Positions 35,537 to 45,410 of a stretch of 64,000 bases of DNA are shown piece by piece (within the stretch, counting starts at the first letter, position 1; the number at the start of each line of letters is the position of its first letter). The notes beneath the pieces are model-generated. The model ran no database searches and was not told the origin of the DNA. It was given only the letters and a program-made list of their open reading frames with translations. Origin of the DNA: Ochrobactrum sp. BTU1 (GTDB lineage: Bacteria > Pseudomonadota > Alphaproteobacteria > Rhizobiales > Rhizobiaceae); contig CP076354.1 in assembly GCA_018798825.1 (NCBI GenBank), forward strand, positions 372,001 to 436,000. Reading direction: 5' to 3'. A program made the position numbers and the translations under genes.

Positions 35537-36715
35537 ATGAATAAGACACTCCCCCAGACCTATCCGCACCAGATTGCACTCCGTTATGCCTTTGGCGGTT
35601 TCCTCGCCATGATTACGGCGATGGGTATTGGTCGCTTCATTTATACGCCAATCCTGCCCGGCATGATGTCGGATGTGGGCTTTAATGCCGCTGATGCGGG
35701 GTTCATCGCATCGGCCAACTATGTTGGCTATCTGCTTGGGGCAGTTGTTGGTGGCTATGGCTGGTCCGCGGGGATTGAACGCTTGAGCGTGCTTGTGGGG
35801 CTGATTATCAGTGCCGTGCTTTGCGCGCTCATGGCGGTGGTCGATGGTGTATGGCTGTTCTCAATCATTCGCTTTGCGGCAGGTTTTATCAGTGCTGTCA
35901 CCATGATCCTCGCAACTGCAATCGTGCTGAGCCATATCACGGCTGCAGAGCGGGCAGGGCTCGGTGCATTGCACTTCGGCGGCGTGGGGGCAGGCATTGC
36001 ACTTTCTGCGGTCCTGGTGGCGGTCATTCGACTGTCAGGTCTCGGCTGGAAAGCAGACTGGATTGGCGCTGCTGTTTTGAGCGTGATCATGGCCGTTTTT
36101 GTGGCCTATCTCGTGAAGGAAGGGCCGGTTGGCGGCACGAATGGGAAGCGTGAACCGGCTTTGCCAAACAGCTTCGCTTTCAACGCAATTGCACTGGCCT
36201 ATGGCATTTTCGGCTTTGGCTATGTGATCACGGCGACATTTATCATTGCCATCGTACGATCCAATGACGGCGGGCCGCTGATGGAAGCGGCGGTCTGGGT
36301 CATAACCGGATTATGTGCGGCGCCGTCAATCTGGCTTTGGTCGCCTGCCATCAGAAAGTTCGGGTTGTTCTCCGCCTTTGCACTCACTGCCATATTGGAA
36401 GCGATTGGCGTTGCAGCAAGTGTGGTGTTGCCCGCACCTTTTGGCCCGCTGATTGGTGGTGCATTGCTGGGTTTGACGTTTATGGCGCTGACCGCCTTCG
36501 GTCTTCAGGCTGCGCGCGTTCTTGCACCGCATTCGCCAAAGCGCGCGCTGGGGCGCATGACAGTCTGCTTCAGTCTAGGCCAGATTGCAGGGCCATTGGT
36601 TGCCGGCTTCATGGCGCAACATTCCGGCTCGTTTACCCTGCCAAGTCTGATCGCCGCTTTTGCATTGATTGTCACGGCTGTCATAGGGCTTGCTGCGGGC
36701 AAAGCTGCCAAGTAA
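35537..36715 (+). CDS. MFS transporter, YbfB/YjiJ family
   Basis: This 392-residue protein has twelve predicted hydrophobic helices and the N-terminal pattern [17 protein letters not shown] that marks the YbfB/YjiJ branch. The Gly/Ala-rich helices and size fit a secondary transporter of unknown substrate. No clear Shine-Dalgarno precedes 35537. It is 55 nt upstream of the bacA frame, so co-transcription is possible. Confidence 0.85.
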   Translation: MNKTLPQTYPHQIALRYAFGGFLAMITAMGIGRFIYTPILPGMMSDVGFNAADAGFIASANYVGYLLGAVVGGYGWSAGIERLSVLVGLIISAVLCALMAVVDGVWLFSIIRFAAGFISAVTMILATAIVLSHITAAERAGLGALHFGGVGAGIALSAVLVAVIRLSGLGWKADWIGAAVLSVIMAVFVAYLVKEGPVGGTNGKREPALPNSFAFNAIALAYGIFGFGYVITATFIIAIVRSNDGGPLMEAAVWVITGLCAAPSIWLWSPAIRKFGLFSAFALTAILEAIGVAASVVLPAPFGPLIGGALLGLTFMALTAFGLQAARVLAPHSPKRALGRMTVCFSLGQIAGPLVAGFMAQHSGSFTLPSLIAAFALIVTAVIGLAAGKAAK

Positions 36716-36800
36716 CCGGAAACCTTACAAAAATTTAACTGGTAAAGAATGAGGGAGAGGCATTTCATAAATGCAGAATTGCATTTTTGGATTTCCCCCG

Positions 36801-38045
36801 ATGTTCGTATCGTTTTTTCCGCGCCCCAAACTGTTTTTTTCGTCGGCACTTCTCTGGACACTTCTGGCCGTGATTGGCTGGTATGATGGGGGAAGCAATC
36901 TTGGGCGGTTCATAGGCCTGCCGCCCGCAGCAGCAGATGCGGCGCCAATCATCGGCGCGAGTGTCTTCTGGTCCGCACCATTTTTGTGGTTCTACATTTA
37001 TTTCGCAGTCGCTGTGTTTGCGTTCTATGCTTTCTGGAGCGCATTCTCACCGCATCGCTGGCAGCGCTGGTCTGTCCTTGGTTCAGCATTGATCCTGTTT
37101 ACGACCTATTTCGGCGTTCAGGTCAGTGTCGCGATCAATGCCTGGTATGGACCTTTCTACGATATGGTGCAGAAAGGGCTGAGCACACCGGGCGCCGTTT
37201 CCGCTGCCGATTTCTATTGGGGTGCAGTGGATTTTGCCGGGATCGCTTTTCTTGCCATCACAGTCGGCGTGGTCAGCTTGTTCTTTGTCAGCCATTATAT
37301 CTTCCGCTGGCGAACGGCTATGAATGATTATTACATGCTGCACTGGCAGAAGCTGCGCCATATCGAAGGTGCTGCGCAGCGTGTGCAGGAAGATACGATG
37401 CGCTTTTCTTCCACGTTGGAACAGCTAGGCGTCAGCCTTGTAAAGTCGATCATGACGCTGATTGCCTTCTTGCCGGTGCTGTTCACTTTCTCCGAAAAGG
37501 TCAGCGAACTTCCAATAGTTGGCGTAATTCCTCATGCGCTGGTCTGGGCCGCAATCGTTTGGGCAATCTTTGGAACCGGCTTTCTCGCGCTTGTTGGTAT
37601 CAAGTTACCCGGGCTGGAGTTCAACAATCAGCGGGTGGAAGCAGCCTATCGTAAGGAACTGGTTTATGGCGAAGATCATGCCGATCGCGCTGAGCCTGTT
37701 ACAATGCGCGAGCTTTTCACAAACGTTCGCCACAACTATTTCCGGCTTTATTTCCACTATGTCTATTTCAACGTAGCGCGTATTTTCTATCTGCAGGCGG
37801 ACAATATTTTTCCGCTTCTGCTGTTAATACCGTCAATTGTTGCGGGTAAGCTGACGCTCGGTTTGATGAGCCAGATTTCCAATGTATTCGATCAAGTACG
37901 CGGCTCTTTCCAGTATCTCGTCAATTCATGGACGACGATTATTGAGCTTCTGTCGATCTACAAGCGTCTGCGCAGCTTTGAAGCTGCTATCGATGGCGAT
38001 CCACTACCCGTTCTGGATCAAGAAAATCTGGGGCTGTCGGCATGA
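36801..38045 (+). CDS. bacA: BacA/SbmA-type peptide transporter
   Basis: This 414-residue membrane protein begins [19 protein letters not shown], like BacA of rhizobia and Brucella, and has seven or more helices and no ABC ATPase domain. The SbmA/BacA family imports peptides by proton motive force; in Brucella and rhizobia BacA is needed for chronic infection or symbiosis and for very-long-chain fatty-acid lipid A. The start at 36801 matches family N-termini; an ATG at 36771, ten codons earlier, has a GGGAGAGG sequence about 14 nt before it and cannot be excluded. The gene converges with the deacetylase gene. Confidence 0.9.
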   Translation: MFVSFFPRPKLFFSSALLWTLLAVIGWYDGGSNLGRFIGLPPAAADAAPIIGASVFWSAPFLWFYIYFAVAVFAFYAFWSAFSPHRWQRWSVLGSALILFTTYFGVQVSVAINAWYGPFYDMVQKGLSTPGAVSAADFYWGAVDFAGIAFLAITVGVVSLFFVSHYIFRWRTAMNDYYMLHWQKLRHIEGAAQRVQEDTMRFSSTLEQLGVSLVKSIMTLIAFLPVLFTFSEKVSELPIVGVIPHALVWAAIVWAIFGTGFLALVGIKLPGLEFNNQRVEAAYRKELVYGEDHADRAEPVTMRELFTNVRHNYFRLYFHYVYFNVARIFYLQADNIFPLLLLIPSIVAGKLTLGLMSQISNVFDQVRGSFQYLVNSWTTIIELLSIYKRLRSFEAAIDGDPLPVLDQENLGLSA

Positions 38046-38066
38046 GGCCGACAGCAAACAGCCGTT

Positions 38067-39050
38067 CTATGATCTGTTTTGAACAGCGTGGCTGTTAGGC
38101 ATATCGATGCTGTTGAGATAGTCATTATAGGTCGTACATTTGACATCCGGCTTGTTGCAGACCTCAGAAACGAGACGTTCCATGGCGCGCCAGTAGGCGC
38201 CATCATTCATCAGTACGAAATGAAAGCCGAGCTGTAGAGGAATGCGTTCACCATCATATTGCTTGTCGAAAGCCGTGCGGAAAGCCTTATAGGCCCGGTC
38301 TTCAAATTCGGCTGATTGAGCGGGTGCTTCCTTGCCCTTGGAATGGCGGACGTAGAGATTGTAATCCATGCCAACAATAAGCCGTTGCGATGGTCCCTCC
38401 GGGATCAGCGGCAAGCCAAAAGACGCGAACTGGCCGGCTATTTGAGGCAACTCTGGTCCGCGGGTAATGGACGATGCCTGATAGCGAAAACCATTGTCTT
38501 TCAACGCATCCTGAACGGGCTTGGATGCGGCAAGATAGGGTGCACGGAAGCCGTTTATGCCGTTGTGGGCTAGCTCCTGCCAGCCTTCGGGTTCGCCTTC
38601 AATGCCGTTATTCTTGTAAGCATCGGCAGTGATACGACGGAATTCCTTGATTTCCTTGTCCCAGTCAGCGGTTGACCAGTCGGTGCCGTCAAAGTGCCCG
38701 CAGCCGTGACTTGCGATTTCGTTGCCCTCAAGATGCGCCTGCCAGATATTGCCAAGACGAGCCACAACCTCATCGTGACTGAGTGCAAAGCCCACATTGG
38801 ATGCGCCAGCACGTTTATGTGGGGGCTGATAGTCGCGCCGGTCTTTCTTGGTCATCAGGAAGACGCAGGAGAGAAAATAGGTGAAATGCGCGTTGTTGTT
38901 TTTCGCCAGTTCCCGCGAGCGCGTCCAGAGCTTGTTATCATGCGCGCCATCAAACGAAATCAGCACATATTGCGGCTTCGTTGTCTGGGCGATTGTGGGG
39001 CTTGCAGCAAGTGCGGAAGCAATAAGCACGGCGGGAGTGATGAGGCGCAT
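38067..39050 (-). CDS. Exported polysaccharide deacetylase-family protein
   Basis: This 327-residue protein starts with a signal peptide (about 1-21, MRLITPAVLIASALAASP ... AQT) followed by a NodB-type deacetylase domain. Motifs are VLISFDGAHD, NEIASHGCGHFDG with the metal-ligand H-x-x-x-H pattern, NGFRAPYLA and LGFHF. It presumably removes acetyl groups from a surface polysaccharide or peptidoglycan in the periplasm. The start at 39050 is preferred to 39095 because it gives the signal peptide. It ends 21 nt from the convergent bacA gene. Confidence 0.85.
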   Translation of the reverse strand: MRLITPAVLIASALAASPTIAQTTKPQYVLISFDGAHDNKLWTRSRELAKNNNAHFTYFLSCVFLMTKKDRRDYQPPHKRAGASNVGFALSHDEVVARLGNIWQAHLEGNEIASHGCGHFDGTDWSTADWDKEIKEFRRITADAYKNNGIEGEPEGWQELAHNGINGFRAPYLAASKPVQDALKDNGFRYQASSITRGPELPQIAGQFASFGLPLIPEGPSQRLIVGMDYNLYVRHSKGKEAPAQSAEFEDRAYKAFRTAFDKQYDGERIPLQLGFHFVLMNDGAYWRAMERLVSEVCNKPDVKCTTYNDYLNSIDMPNSHAVQNRS

Positions 39051-39255
39051 GGGGGAATGAACGCAATCTGACTGGAAAAGTTGCCTGTTAGTCACAAAAT
39101 ATGGCGAAGCTCAGACAGAAATGCATATTGTTTCTATGACAGGTCTTACATATGGCGCGAATTCCGACTAAAAGCGCCAGAACATACAAATTAAGATCAA
39201 CGAATTTTCGAGCGCGGCTCCACAAGTGCTGCACTCCAATAAAAACGGCAGGTCC

Positions 39256-39939
39256 ATGGCAGACGACAGTTTCATTCGCGAGGTAAACGAGGAACTCCGT
39301 TCGGAACGGGCAAAACAGGTTTGGAAAAACTTCGGCCCACTGCTGATCGGCGGTGCGGTTGCGGTTGTTATCGGAACCGCTGCCTGGGTTGGTTATCAGC
39401 ACTGGACCGACAGCAAAGCTTCTGCTTCCGGTGACAAGTTCCTGGCAGCACTTGATCTCGCCGCTTCCGGCAAGAACGATGAAGCCATTGCAGCGCTCGA
39501 TGATCTGGAAAAGACCGGTTACGGTTCTTATCCGGTTCTGGCACGTATGCGTGCGGCCTCTGTTCAGGCTGCAAAGGGTGACGCGGCTGCAGCGGTTGCC
39601 GCATTTGACGCGGTCGCTGCAGATAATGCAGTGCCGTCACCGATGCGCGATGTCGCTCGCTTGCGCGCAGCCTATCTGCTCGTTGATTCTGGTTCTTATG
39701 ATGATGTCGCAAAGCGCGTTGAAACGCTTTCGGCAGATGGCAATCCAATGCGTTCCGGCGCGCGTGAAGCGCTGGGCCTTGCTGCTTGGAAGGCAGAGCG
39801 TTTCGACGATGCTGCCAAGCTCTATCAGCAGATTGCCAATGACAATCTGGCGCCGGCAAATATCCGCCAGCGCGCCAATACAATGCTTGATCTCATGCGC
39901 GGCGCTGGCGTTACTGTGCCAGAAGCTCAACAGGGCTAA
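39256..39939 (+). CDS. YfgM-like tetratricopeptide membrane protein
   Basis: This 227-residue protein has one membrane helix near residues 30-50 (PLLIGGAVAVVIGTAAWVG) and tetratricopeptide-like repeats behind it, the arrangement of YfgM (Tpr_21/DUF2133). YfgM works with PpiD and the SecYEG machinery as a periplasmic chaperone helper. In E. coli the order is yfgM-bamB-der; here der follows directly. The ATG at 39256 is chosen over the GTG at 39226 because it gives the family start MADDSFIREVNEELRSE. Confidence 0.85.
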   Translation: MADDSFIREVNEELRSERAKQVWKNFGPLLIGGAVAVVIGTAAWVGYQHWTDSKASASGDKFLAALDLAASGKNDEAIAALDDLEKTGYGSYPVLARMRAASVQAAKGDAAAAVAAFDAVAADNAVPSPMRDVARLRAAYLLVDSGSYDDVAKRVETLSADGNPMRSGAREALGLAAWKAERFDDAAKLYQQIANDNLAPANIRQRANTMLDLMRGAGVTVPEAQQG

Positions 39940-39970
39940 TCCGCGTTTATCTTCGGAGTAATACGAACCT

Positions 39971-41422
39971 ATGGGTTTCACTCTCGCCATCGTCGGGCGT
40001 CCCAATGTCGGCAAGTCCACACTGTTTAATCGCCTCGTCGGCCGCAAGCTGGCGCTGGTCGATGACTTGCCGGGCGTTACGCGCGACCGGCGCATCCATG
40101 ATGCAAAGCTTTACGATCTGAAGTTTCAGGTAATCGATACGGCTGGCCTTGAAGAAGCTGCAAACGATAGTCTGGAAGCGCGTATGCGCGCGCAGACCGA
40201 AGCGGCCATTCAGGAAGCCGACGCGATCCTGTTTGTGATCGATGCTAAAGCTGGCATTACACCAACCGATGCGACTTTCGCTGAAGTTGTACGTCGTTCA
40301 GGCCGTCCGGTCGTTCTGGTTGCCAACAAGTCGGAAGCTCGCGGCGCGCAGTCGGGTCTTTATGATGCTTTCCAGCTTGGTCTTGGTGAGCCGTGCCCGA
40401 TTTCTGCTGAACATGGTCAGGGTATGCCTGACCTTCGCGATGCTATCGTCGAACTTCTGGGTGAAGAACGCGTCTTTGCCGATGAGAAGGAAGAGGAAGC
40501 TGCTGACGAAGTCTTTACACCAAAGGCTGTTGGCGAGCTGATCGGCGACGATATTGAAGACCCGGATGAAGAAGAAATTCCGGCTTACGACGCTACCAAG
40601 CCTCTGCGCATTGCCATTGTCGGACGTCCGAATGCGGGCAAGTCCACGATGATCAACACGATGCTCGGCGAAGACCGTCTTCTGACCGGTCCGGAAGCTG
40701 GCATCACACGCGATTCTATTTCGGTTGATTGGGAATGGCGTGGCCGTAAGATCAAGCTTTACGACACGGCTGGTTTGCGCCGCAAATCGCGCGTTCAGGA
40801 AAAGCTTGAAAAGCTTTCGGTCGCCGATGGCCTGCGCGCTATTCGCTTTGCCGAAGTGGTTATCATCGTTCTCGATGCGACGATCCCGTTTGAAAAGCAG
40901 GATCTGCAGATCGCCGATCTTATTATCCGCGAAGGCCGCGCGCCTATCATCGCGTTTAACAAGTGGGATTTGATCGAAGACCGCCAGATGGTTCTCGCGG
41001 ATCTTTACGAAAAGACTGCACGTCTGTTGCCGCAGGTGCGTGGTATTCGCGCTGTGCCGATTTCCGGTGAACGCGGTCAGGGCCTCGACAAGCTTATGGA
41101 AAACCTTGTCGCTACCCACGAAATCTGGAACCGTCGTATTTCGACAGGTCGCCTCAATCGCTGGCTTGCGGGCGTTATTGCGCATCAGCCACCTCCGGCT
41201 GTTTCTGGTCGTCGCCTGAAGGTCAAGTATATGACGCAGGTGAAGACCCGTCCTCCGGGCTTCGTCGTGAACTGCTCGCGCCCTGACGCGATGCCACAAT
41301 CCTATGTGCGCTATCTGGTGAACGGCTTGCGTGAGACATTCGAAATGCCCGGCGTGCCGATCCGCTTGTCACTGACAACATCGGAAAATCCGTTTGCCGG
41401 TCGCGCAAAGAAGAAGAGATAA
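39971..41422 (+). CDS. der: GTPase Der (EngA), ribosome assembly
   Basis: This 483-residue protein has two tandem GTPase domains with P-loops [14 protein letters not shown] and [15 protein letters not shown], switch motifs DTAGLEE and DTAGLRR, and specificity motifs NKSE and NKWD. A C-terminal KH-like domain follows. Two consecutive G domains are unique to Der, which acts in 50S subunit maturation and is essential. It lies 31 nt after the YfgM-like gene. Confidence 0.97.
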   Translation: MGFTLAIVGRPNVGKSTLFNRLVGRKLALVDDLPGVTRDRRIHDAKLYDLKFQVIDTAGLEEAANDSLEARMRAQTEAAIQEADAILFVIDAKAGITPTDATFAEVVRRSGRPVVLVANKSEARGAQSGLYDAFQLGLGEPCPISAEHGQGMPDLRDAIVELLGEERVFADEKEEEAADEVFTPKAVGELIGDDIEDPDEEEIPAYDATKPLRIAIVGRPNAGKSTMINTMLGEDRLLTGPEAGITRDSISVDWEWRGRKIKLYDTAGLRRKSRVQEKLEKLSVADGLRAIRFAEVVIIVLDATIPFEKQDLQIADLIIREGRAPIIAFNKWDLIEDRQMVLADLYEKTARLLPQVRGIRAVPISGERGQGLDKLMENLVATHEIWNRRISTGRLNRWLAGVIAHQPPPAVSGRRLKVKYMTQVKTRPPGFVVNCSRPDAMPQSYVRYLVNGLRETFEMPGVPIRLSLTTSENPFAGRAKKKR

Positions 41423-41424
41423 GC

Positions 41425-41457
41425 AAAAGCCCGGTCGCAAAACCGGGCTTTTATTTT
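41425..41457. terminator. Bidirectional terminator between der and an MFS gene
   Basis: An 11-bp perfect stem AAAAGCCCGGT (41425-41435) and ACCGGGCTTTT (41442-41452) has a 6-nt loop and a following TATTTTA. It sits between convergent genes, and the A-run upstream gives a T-run on the minus strand, so it can serve both directions. Confidence 0.85.
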
Positions 41458-42865
41458 AGCTGCGCTTACGGGTAGCAAGCCCTGCTGATGCGATGCCAAG
41501 CATGCATAGAATCGCAATGCCAAGTGAAACATTGGTTGCGGCATTAAGCGGTGTCCCATCGCCTGCACTCATTAAAGTTCCGGCAATTGCCGATGTGATC
41601 GAGAAGGCGATGAGCTGCGTGGTGGTAATCGCCGCTGCTGCCTTGCCGCCTTCGGCGGGGTCGTTGGTACTGCTCATGGCTGCAACGCCGAGCAGTGGCC
41701 AGGAGATGCCAATTCCGAGACCGGCCACGCCGAGCGCTATCGTCCATAGCAGCACTGTCGCCGTGGATGCATGATCGATGAGGAGCAGGCTGTAGGTGAT
41801 AAGGCCAACTGCCAACAGCAAAGGTCCGAGACGAATGGCACGGCGGCGGGTCACTTCTGAATTGATCGATACGGCAAAAAGCTGTGCGATCACCCAGGCG
41901 AGTGACAGAACGGCACCCAATAGCCCTGCCAATAGAGGGCTGAGACCGGCGAGTTGCTGGCTGAACAAGGGGATAAAGTTTTCGAGCATGACGCCAGCGC
42001 TCAATGCTGCGACGGTCAGGTAAGTCCATTTCAACGAATTGCCCGGCAGATAGGTTATGCGCGGGAGGATGGTGTTTGTGGCACCGCGTTCAATCGATAC
42101 GAAGACGATAAGCAAAAGAATGCCGATGCCGACAGCAATCAATGTTGGTAAGCCGATTGGCAGAATAGAGCTGATGCTAATTGCGATAATTGCCAGCAAC
42201 AGAGGGATAAGTGAAGCAAATGGCACGGGCGCGCGATAGCCGCTGGCCTTTGACTGTTTGAAGGAGCCACGGGCAATGATGGCCAGCAGAAGTGCGGCCG
42301 CTGCCAGTGCGGCATAGGCCCATCGCCACAAACCAAATTCTGCAAACAAGCCACCCAATGACGGGCCGAACAGCGTGCCAAGCCCCCACATTGCGGAAAC
42401 AACACCTGTCGCACGCGCCCAGAGCTTTTCAGGAAGGGCAGACCGGATCACAGCATAGCCGAGACCAGCGAGCAGACCACCGCCCAGCCCCTGAACAACG
42501 CGGGCCGCAATCAGCAATTCCATTGTAGGGCTGATCGCAGCACCAATCGCTCCGAGAGCAAAGATTGTGAAGGCGATAACATAGGCAGATGCGGCACCCT
42601 TCCAGTCGAGTACACGACTTACGAACAGCGATGCAACAATGGCTGCAATGACGAAGGCCGTTGTGACCCACGCATAATAATTTTGCCCACCAATATCCAT
42701 AACAATGGAAGGCATCAGAGCTGCCGTGAAATAAAGATTCATTGCATAGAGCAGAATGCCACCCGCCATGACGGAAACAACGGCCAGATGCCGACCTGAA
42801 AACAGATCAGCCCAGTTGGCTGAAGACGCGTCGAGGCTCCCGGCCTCGTGTGAGAGTCCAGTCAT
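41456..42865 (-). CDS. MFS transporter, DHA2-like drug efflux type
   Basis: This 469-residue protein has 12-14 hydrophobic segments and the MFS pattern GLGGGLLAGLGYAVIRSALPE, which is the motif C-like region of EmrB/QacA proton-antiport drug efflux pumps. GGAGAAC precedes the start at 42865. A DoxX-like gene lies upstream on the same strand and a TetR gene beyond it is divergent, which is the usual layout of a regulated exporter. Its substrate is unknown. Confidence 0.88.
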   Translation of the reverse strand: MTGLSHEAGSLDASSANWADLFSGRHLAVVSVMAGGILLYAMNLYFTAALMPSIVMDIGGQNYYAWVTTAFVIAAIVASLFVSRVLDWKGAASAYVIAFTIFALGAIGAAISPTMELLIAARVVQGLGGGLLAGLGYAVIRSALPEKLWARATGVVSAMWGLGTLFGPSLGGLFAEFGLWRWAYAALAAAALLLAIIARGSFKQSKASGYRAPVPFASLIPLLLAIIAISISSILPIGLPTLIAVGIGILLLIVFVSIERGATNTILPRITYLPGNSLKWTYLTVAALSAGVMLENFIPLFSQQLAGLSPLLAGLLGAVLSLAWVIAQLFAVSINSEVTRRRAIRLGPLLLAVGLITYSLLLIDHASTATVLLWTIALGVAGLGIGISWPLLGVAAMSSTNDPAEGGKAAAAITTTQLIAFSITSAIAGTLMSAGDGTPLNAATNVSLGIAILCMLGIASAGLATRKRS

Positions 42866-42893
42866 TGTAGTTCTCCATAGTGTAGAGCTTGAG

Positions 42894-43250
42894 TTAGTTT
42901 TCTGGGTGTACGCCCTGAGACAGAATGAGTGTCAGCAATGACACGGTGAGCACGATCAGAGGTGCAATCGCCTGGTCGTATTCGGCATGAAAAAGCGTCG
43001 TGAGACTGGCTGCTGCCATGACAAAACTGCCTATTGCAGCACCCAGTTTTCGTGTGGCTGGGTTGATCAACAATGCTGCGGCCGCCAGTTCCAGAGTAGC
43101 GGTTATATAGTGAAACCAGTCCGGATAGCCCCAGCGGGCATAGGAGGCCGCGTTCTGGGGTGAAAGCAAAAAATTGCCATAAGCGCCGAACACAAAAAAT
43201 GCAGCCAGCAAAAAAGCAAGGCCAGTGGTGAAGACGGAGCGGATAGTCAT
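42894..43250 (-). CDS. DoxX-like membrane protein
   Basis: This 118-residue protein has four hydrophobic segments and fits the DoxX/DoxX_2 family, beginning MTIRSVFTTGLAFLLAAFFV. The start at 43250 gives the usual N-terminal helix; the longer reading to 43316 adds a charged unrelated stretch. Family members are small quinone- or thiol-linked membrane proteins of uncertain function. It is 28 nt upstream of the MFS gene and probably in the same transcript. Confidence 0.75.
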   Translation of the reverse strand: MTIRSVFTTGLAFLLAAFFVFGAYGNFLLSPQNAASYARWGYPDWFHYITATLELAAAALLINPATRKLGAAIGSFVMAAASLTTLFHAEYDQAIAPLIVLTVSLLTLILSQGVHPEN

Positions 43251-43367
43251 GTTGCGAATTCTCAGATTGGGCGCGACAAAACCCGTCGCCCGAACTGGTA
43301 TTTTCGGGCGTGACATTTCGTCTGTACTGCTGTTTTAGGTGCATCTGCCGAGGCAGAATGGTATATT

Positions 43368-43381
43368 AGAGTTATCACTCT
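43368..43381. promoter_or_regulatory. Inverted repeat in the doxX/tetR spacer, candidate TetR operator
   Basis: AGAGT-TATC-ACTCT is a 5-bp dyad with a 4-nt spacer, inside the 192-nt region between the divergent DoxX and TetR genes. TetR proteins usually bind such sites near their own promoter. The repeat is short, so this is only a candidate. Confidence 0.35.
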
Positions 43382-43442
43382 ATTTATGCTCGACCCAGTG
43401 TCAAGCATAATTAGAATGAATGATCTATTTATGGAGATATGA

Positions 43443-44039
43443 ATGGTTCGCACCGTCAATCCTGAAAAGCACGAAGAAAAGCGGTTGGAGATTCTGGAAG
43501 CTGCACATCGCTGTTTTTTGCGCGAAGGATTGCAGGGCGCATCCATTGCAAAAATCTGCAAGGAGGCGGAAATCAGCCCCGGCCATCTCTACCACTACTT
43601 CTCCAGCAAGGAGGAAATCGTGGAGCAAATGGCAGATGAATATCTGCGTAAGTTGCATGGAGATTTTGCAAGCCATCCGGAAGGGCAAGACACTGCCACT
43701 GTGTTGCTGTCAGAACTCTGGGGCATGAGCGGTTGGAATGAGGTCGATCATTGCCGCATTCTGTTTGAGCTGTTGTCTGAGGCGGGCCGAAGCGAGCGTA
43801 TCAGGGAAATTCTGCGCAACAATACAGCCAGCATTCGCAGAATGCTGGCTGATACCTTGAAAGCAGGGCAGGCTCGCGGCGAAGTCGATCCATCGCTGGA
43901 TGTAGGGCATACGAGTGCGATGCTGATTGCGGTGCTGGATGCAGCGCCCATGCTGCCTTTGATGGTGCCGGATGTGAGCTTTGAGGAGAGCCGCAAGCTG
44001 TTGACCACGATGATCACACGTTTCCTGCGGCCTCAATAA
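43443..44039 (+). CDS. TetR-family transcriptional regulator
   Basis: This 198-residue protein has a TetR N-terminal helix-turn-helix (about 10-55, with LEILEAAHRCFLREGLQGAS and AEISPGHLYHYFSSKEEIV) and a helical ligand-binding C-terminal domain. It is divergent from the DoxX/MFS pair, so it most likely represses that operon and itself, released by the transporter's substrate. That is inference from arrangement. Confidence 0.88.
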   Translation: MVRTVNPEKHEEKRLEILEAAHRCFLREGLQGASIAKICKEAEISPGHLYHYFSSKEEIVEQMADEYLRKLHGDFASHPEGQDTATVLLSELWGMSGWNEVDHCRILFELLSEAGRSERIREILRNNTASIRRMLADTLKAGQARGEVDPSLDVGHTSAMLIAVLDAAPMLPLMVPDVSFEESRKLLTTMITRFLRPQ

Positions 44040-44048
44040 TCTACTCTA

Positions 44049-44459
44049 TCAGGGGTGCAACTGTGCGCCCTTGATCGCTTTGTCGATGTCTTTCTTGGGG
44101 CCATGAAGAGCGAGGCCGACCAGATCCGGTGTATCGGCATTTTCGGCACGGAAGACTTCGCGATTGGCAGCATCGTGGCCGGTTGCAAACATCGCACGGA
44201 CATAGGCTGCACGCGTTAAATCCCGTTGCAGGGATTGCTGCCATGCGCGTTGGAGAATTTCGAGTGACGCTGAAAATACGACCACCGGCTGGCTGAACAG
44301 ACGGGCATGTTCCCGCCCGAGCGCATCCACATATGGCTCGCCAATACCATTTGGAACTGCACCGGCAATACCAGAGGCCAAAAAAGCCGTGACATTGAGT
44401 TTTTGCCAGATTTGCAGATCGCTTTGCACCAGAATGGCAATTTTTGTATCGAAAATCAT
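44049..44459 (-). CDS. DUF2000-family protein
   Basis: This 136-residue protein matches the DUF2000 family, beginning MIFDTKIAILVQSDLQIWQK, with a central AGAVPNGIGEPYVDALGREH. No function is established. It follows an AraC-type regulator gene on the same strand after an 87-nt gap that contains a palindromic repeat; DUF2000 genes are often beside AraC-type regulators. GGAGC precedes the start. Confidence 0.75.
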   Translation of the reverse strand: MIFDTKIAILVQSDLQIWQKLNVTAFLASGIAGAVPNGIGEPYVDALGREHARLFSQPVVVFSASLEILQRAWQQSLQRDLTRAAYVRAMFATGHDAANREVFRAENADTPDLVGLALHGPKKDIDKAIKGAQLHP

Positions 44460-44479
44460 AGGATGCTCCTTTTAAAAAA

Positions 44480-44522
44480 CGCATCCCGAAAAGTGTGTGA
44501 TTGTTTTCGGAAAAGATGCGCG
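44480..44522. repeat. Dispersed palindromic repeat, copy in the AraC-DUF2000 spacer
   Basis: CGCATCCCGAAAA ... GTTTTCGGAAAAGATGCG forms a palindrome that is almost identical to the reverse complement of the element at 16313-16355. It lies just upstream of the DUF2000 gene, within the spacer. Confidence 0.7.
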
Positions 44523-44546
44523 CTCAAAATGGAGCAGGTAGCGTAG

Positions 44547-45410
44547 CTAACGCGGCAAATCTGGAACGTTTGTGCGCCCACGACGATATTGTGCTGGCGT
44601 TAGTCCATAAGCGCGTCGAAACCATCGGCCCATATGGCTTTGATCGGCAAAGCCACTCAGCATGGCGGCCTGTGCAGGCGTTTCCTGCTCACGCAATAAC
44701 CGACGTGCAGCAGCGAGCCGCAATTGCACCAGATAGGCGTGAAGCGAGGTTCCGTAGCGGCGTCGAAAACTGCGCGAAAGGGAGAAGCGATCGGTCGCGC
44801 CGACGGCTTCGACCAATTGCTCAAGTCCGATATCTTCTTCAAAATGTGCGCGGAGATAGTCCATCGCCCGTGCAGAAATATCAGATGCGATAATGTCAGG
44901 CTTAGGCTCTGCTCGTCCGAGATGTCTGCAAAGAAGTGCAATGATTTGGTCGCGGCTTTCTTCAACCGACAGCCGTGGTGCGGCTTCAATAATCAGACTT
45001 GTGGTTCGCATCACTGCCTGCGCCAGTTGAGGGTCGTCGGTTAATGTGCTGCGAAATCCGATTGCAGCATCGTTGCCACCCATTTCCTGTCTAATCAGCG
45101 ATTGCGGCAGATAAAGCATGGAATAGGCAAAGCCATCGTCCTGAATAGCCTGCCCATCATGCAATTCGCCCGGCTCAATGAGCATAATCTTGCCAGTGGT
45201 ACTCTGACGTCGCTGTCCGCGACAGAAAAAATCCTGCACACCATAATGCGTCACGCCCACCAGCCATTCATCATGGAAATGCATGTCATAGGCATGGCTA
45301 TGAAACCGTGCACCCAAAGCTTCAAGCCCCGTTGTCTGATCGCGCCGAAGCTGAAAAGCATCGCGCGCCGTATGATGGGTCTTAACCAAACACGCCACCT
45401 TCATCAGCAT
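44547..45410 (-). CDS. AraC-family transcriptional regulator
   Basis: This 287-residue protein has an N-terminal cupin effector domain (about 20-150, with DMHFHDEWLVGVTHYG and IEPGELHDGQ) and C-terminal tandem helix-turn-helices ending GFADQSHMGRWFRRAYGLTP. The start is ATG at 45410 or, two codons later, 45404; neither has an obvious Shine-Dalgarno. The 5' end overlaps the SDR gene by 29 nt. Its effector and targets are unknown; the adjacent DUF2000 gene is a candidate target. Confidence 0.85.
   Translation of the reverse strand: MLMKVACLVKTHHTARDAFQLRRDQTTGLEALGARFHSHAYDMHFHDEWLVGVTHYGVQDFFCRGQRRQSTTGKIMLIEPGELHDGQAIQDDGFAYSMLYLPQSLIRQEMGGNDAAIGFRSTLTDDPQLAQAVMRTTSLIIEAAPRLSVEESRDQIIALLCRHLGRAEPKPDIIASDISARAMDYLRAHFEEDIGLEQLVEAVGATDRFSLSRSFRRRYGTSLHAYLVQLRLAAARRLLREQETPAQAAMLSGFADQSHMGRWFRRAYGLTPAQYRRGRTNVPDLPR

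Noticed and set aside
40298..41299. A 333-codon minus-strand frame inside der
   Set aside because: It is a shadow frame of the well-conserved GTPase gene, with no own start signal.
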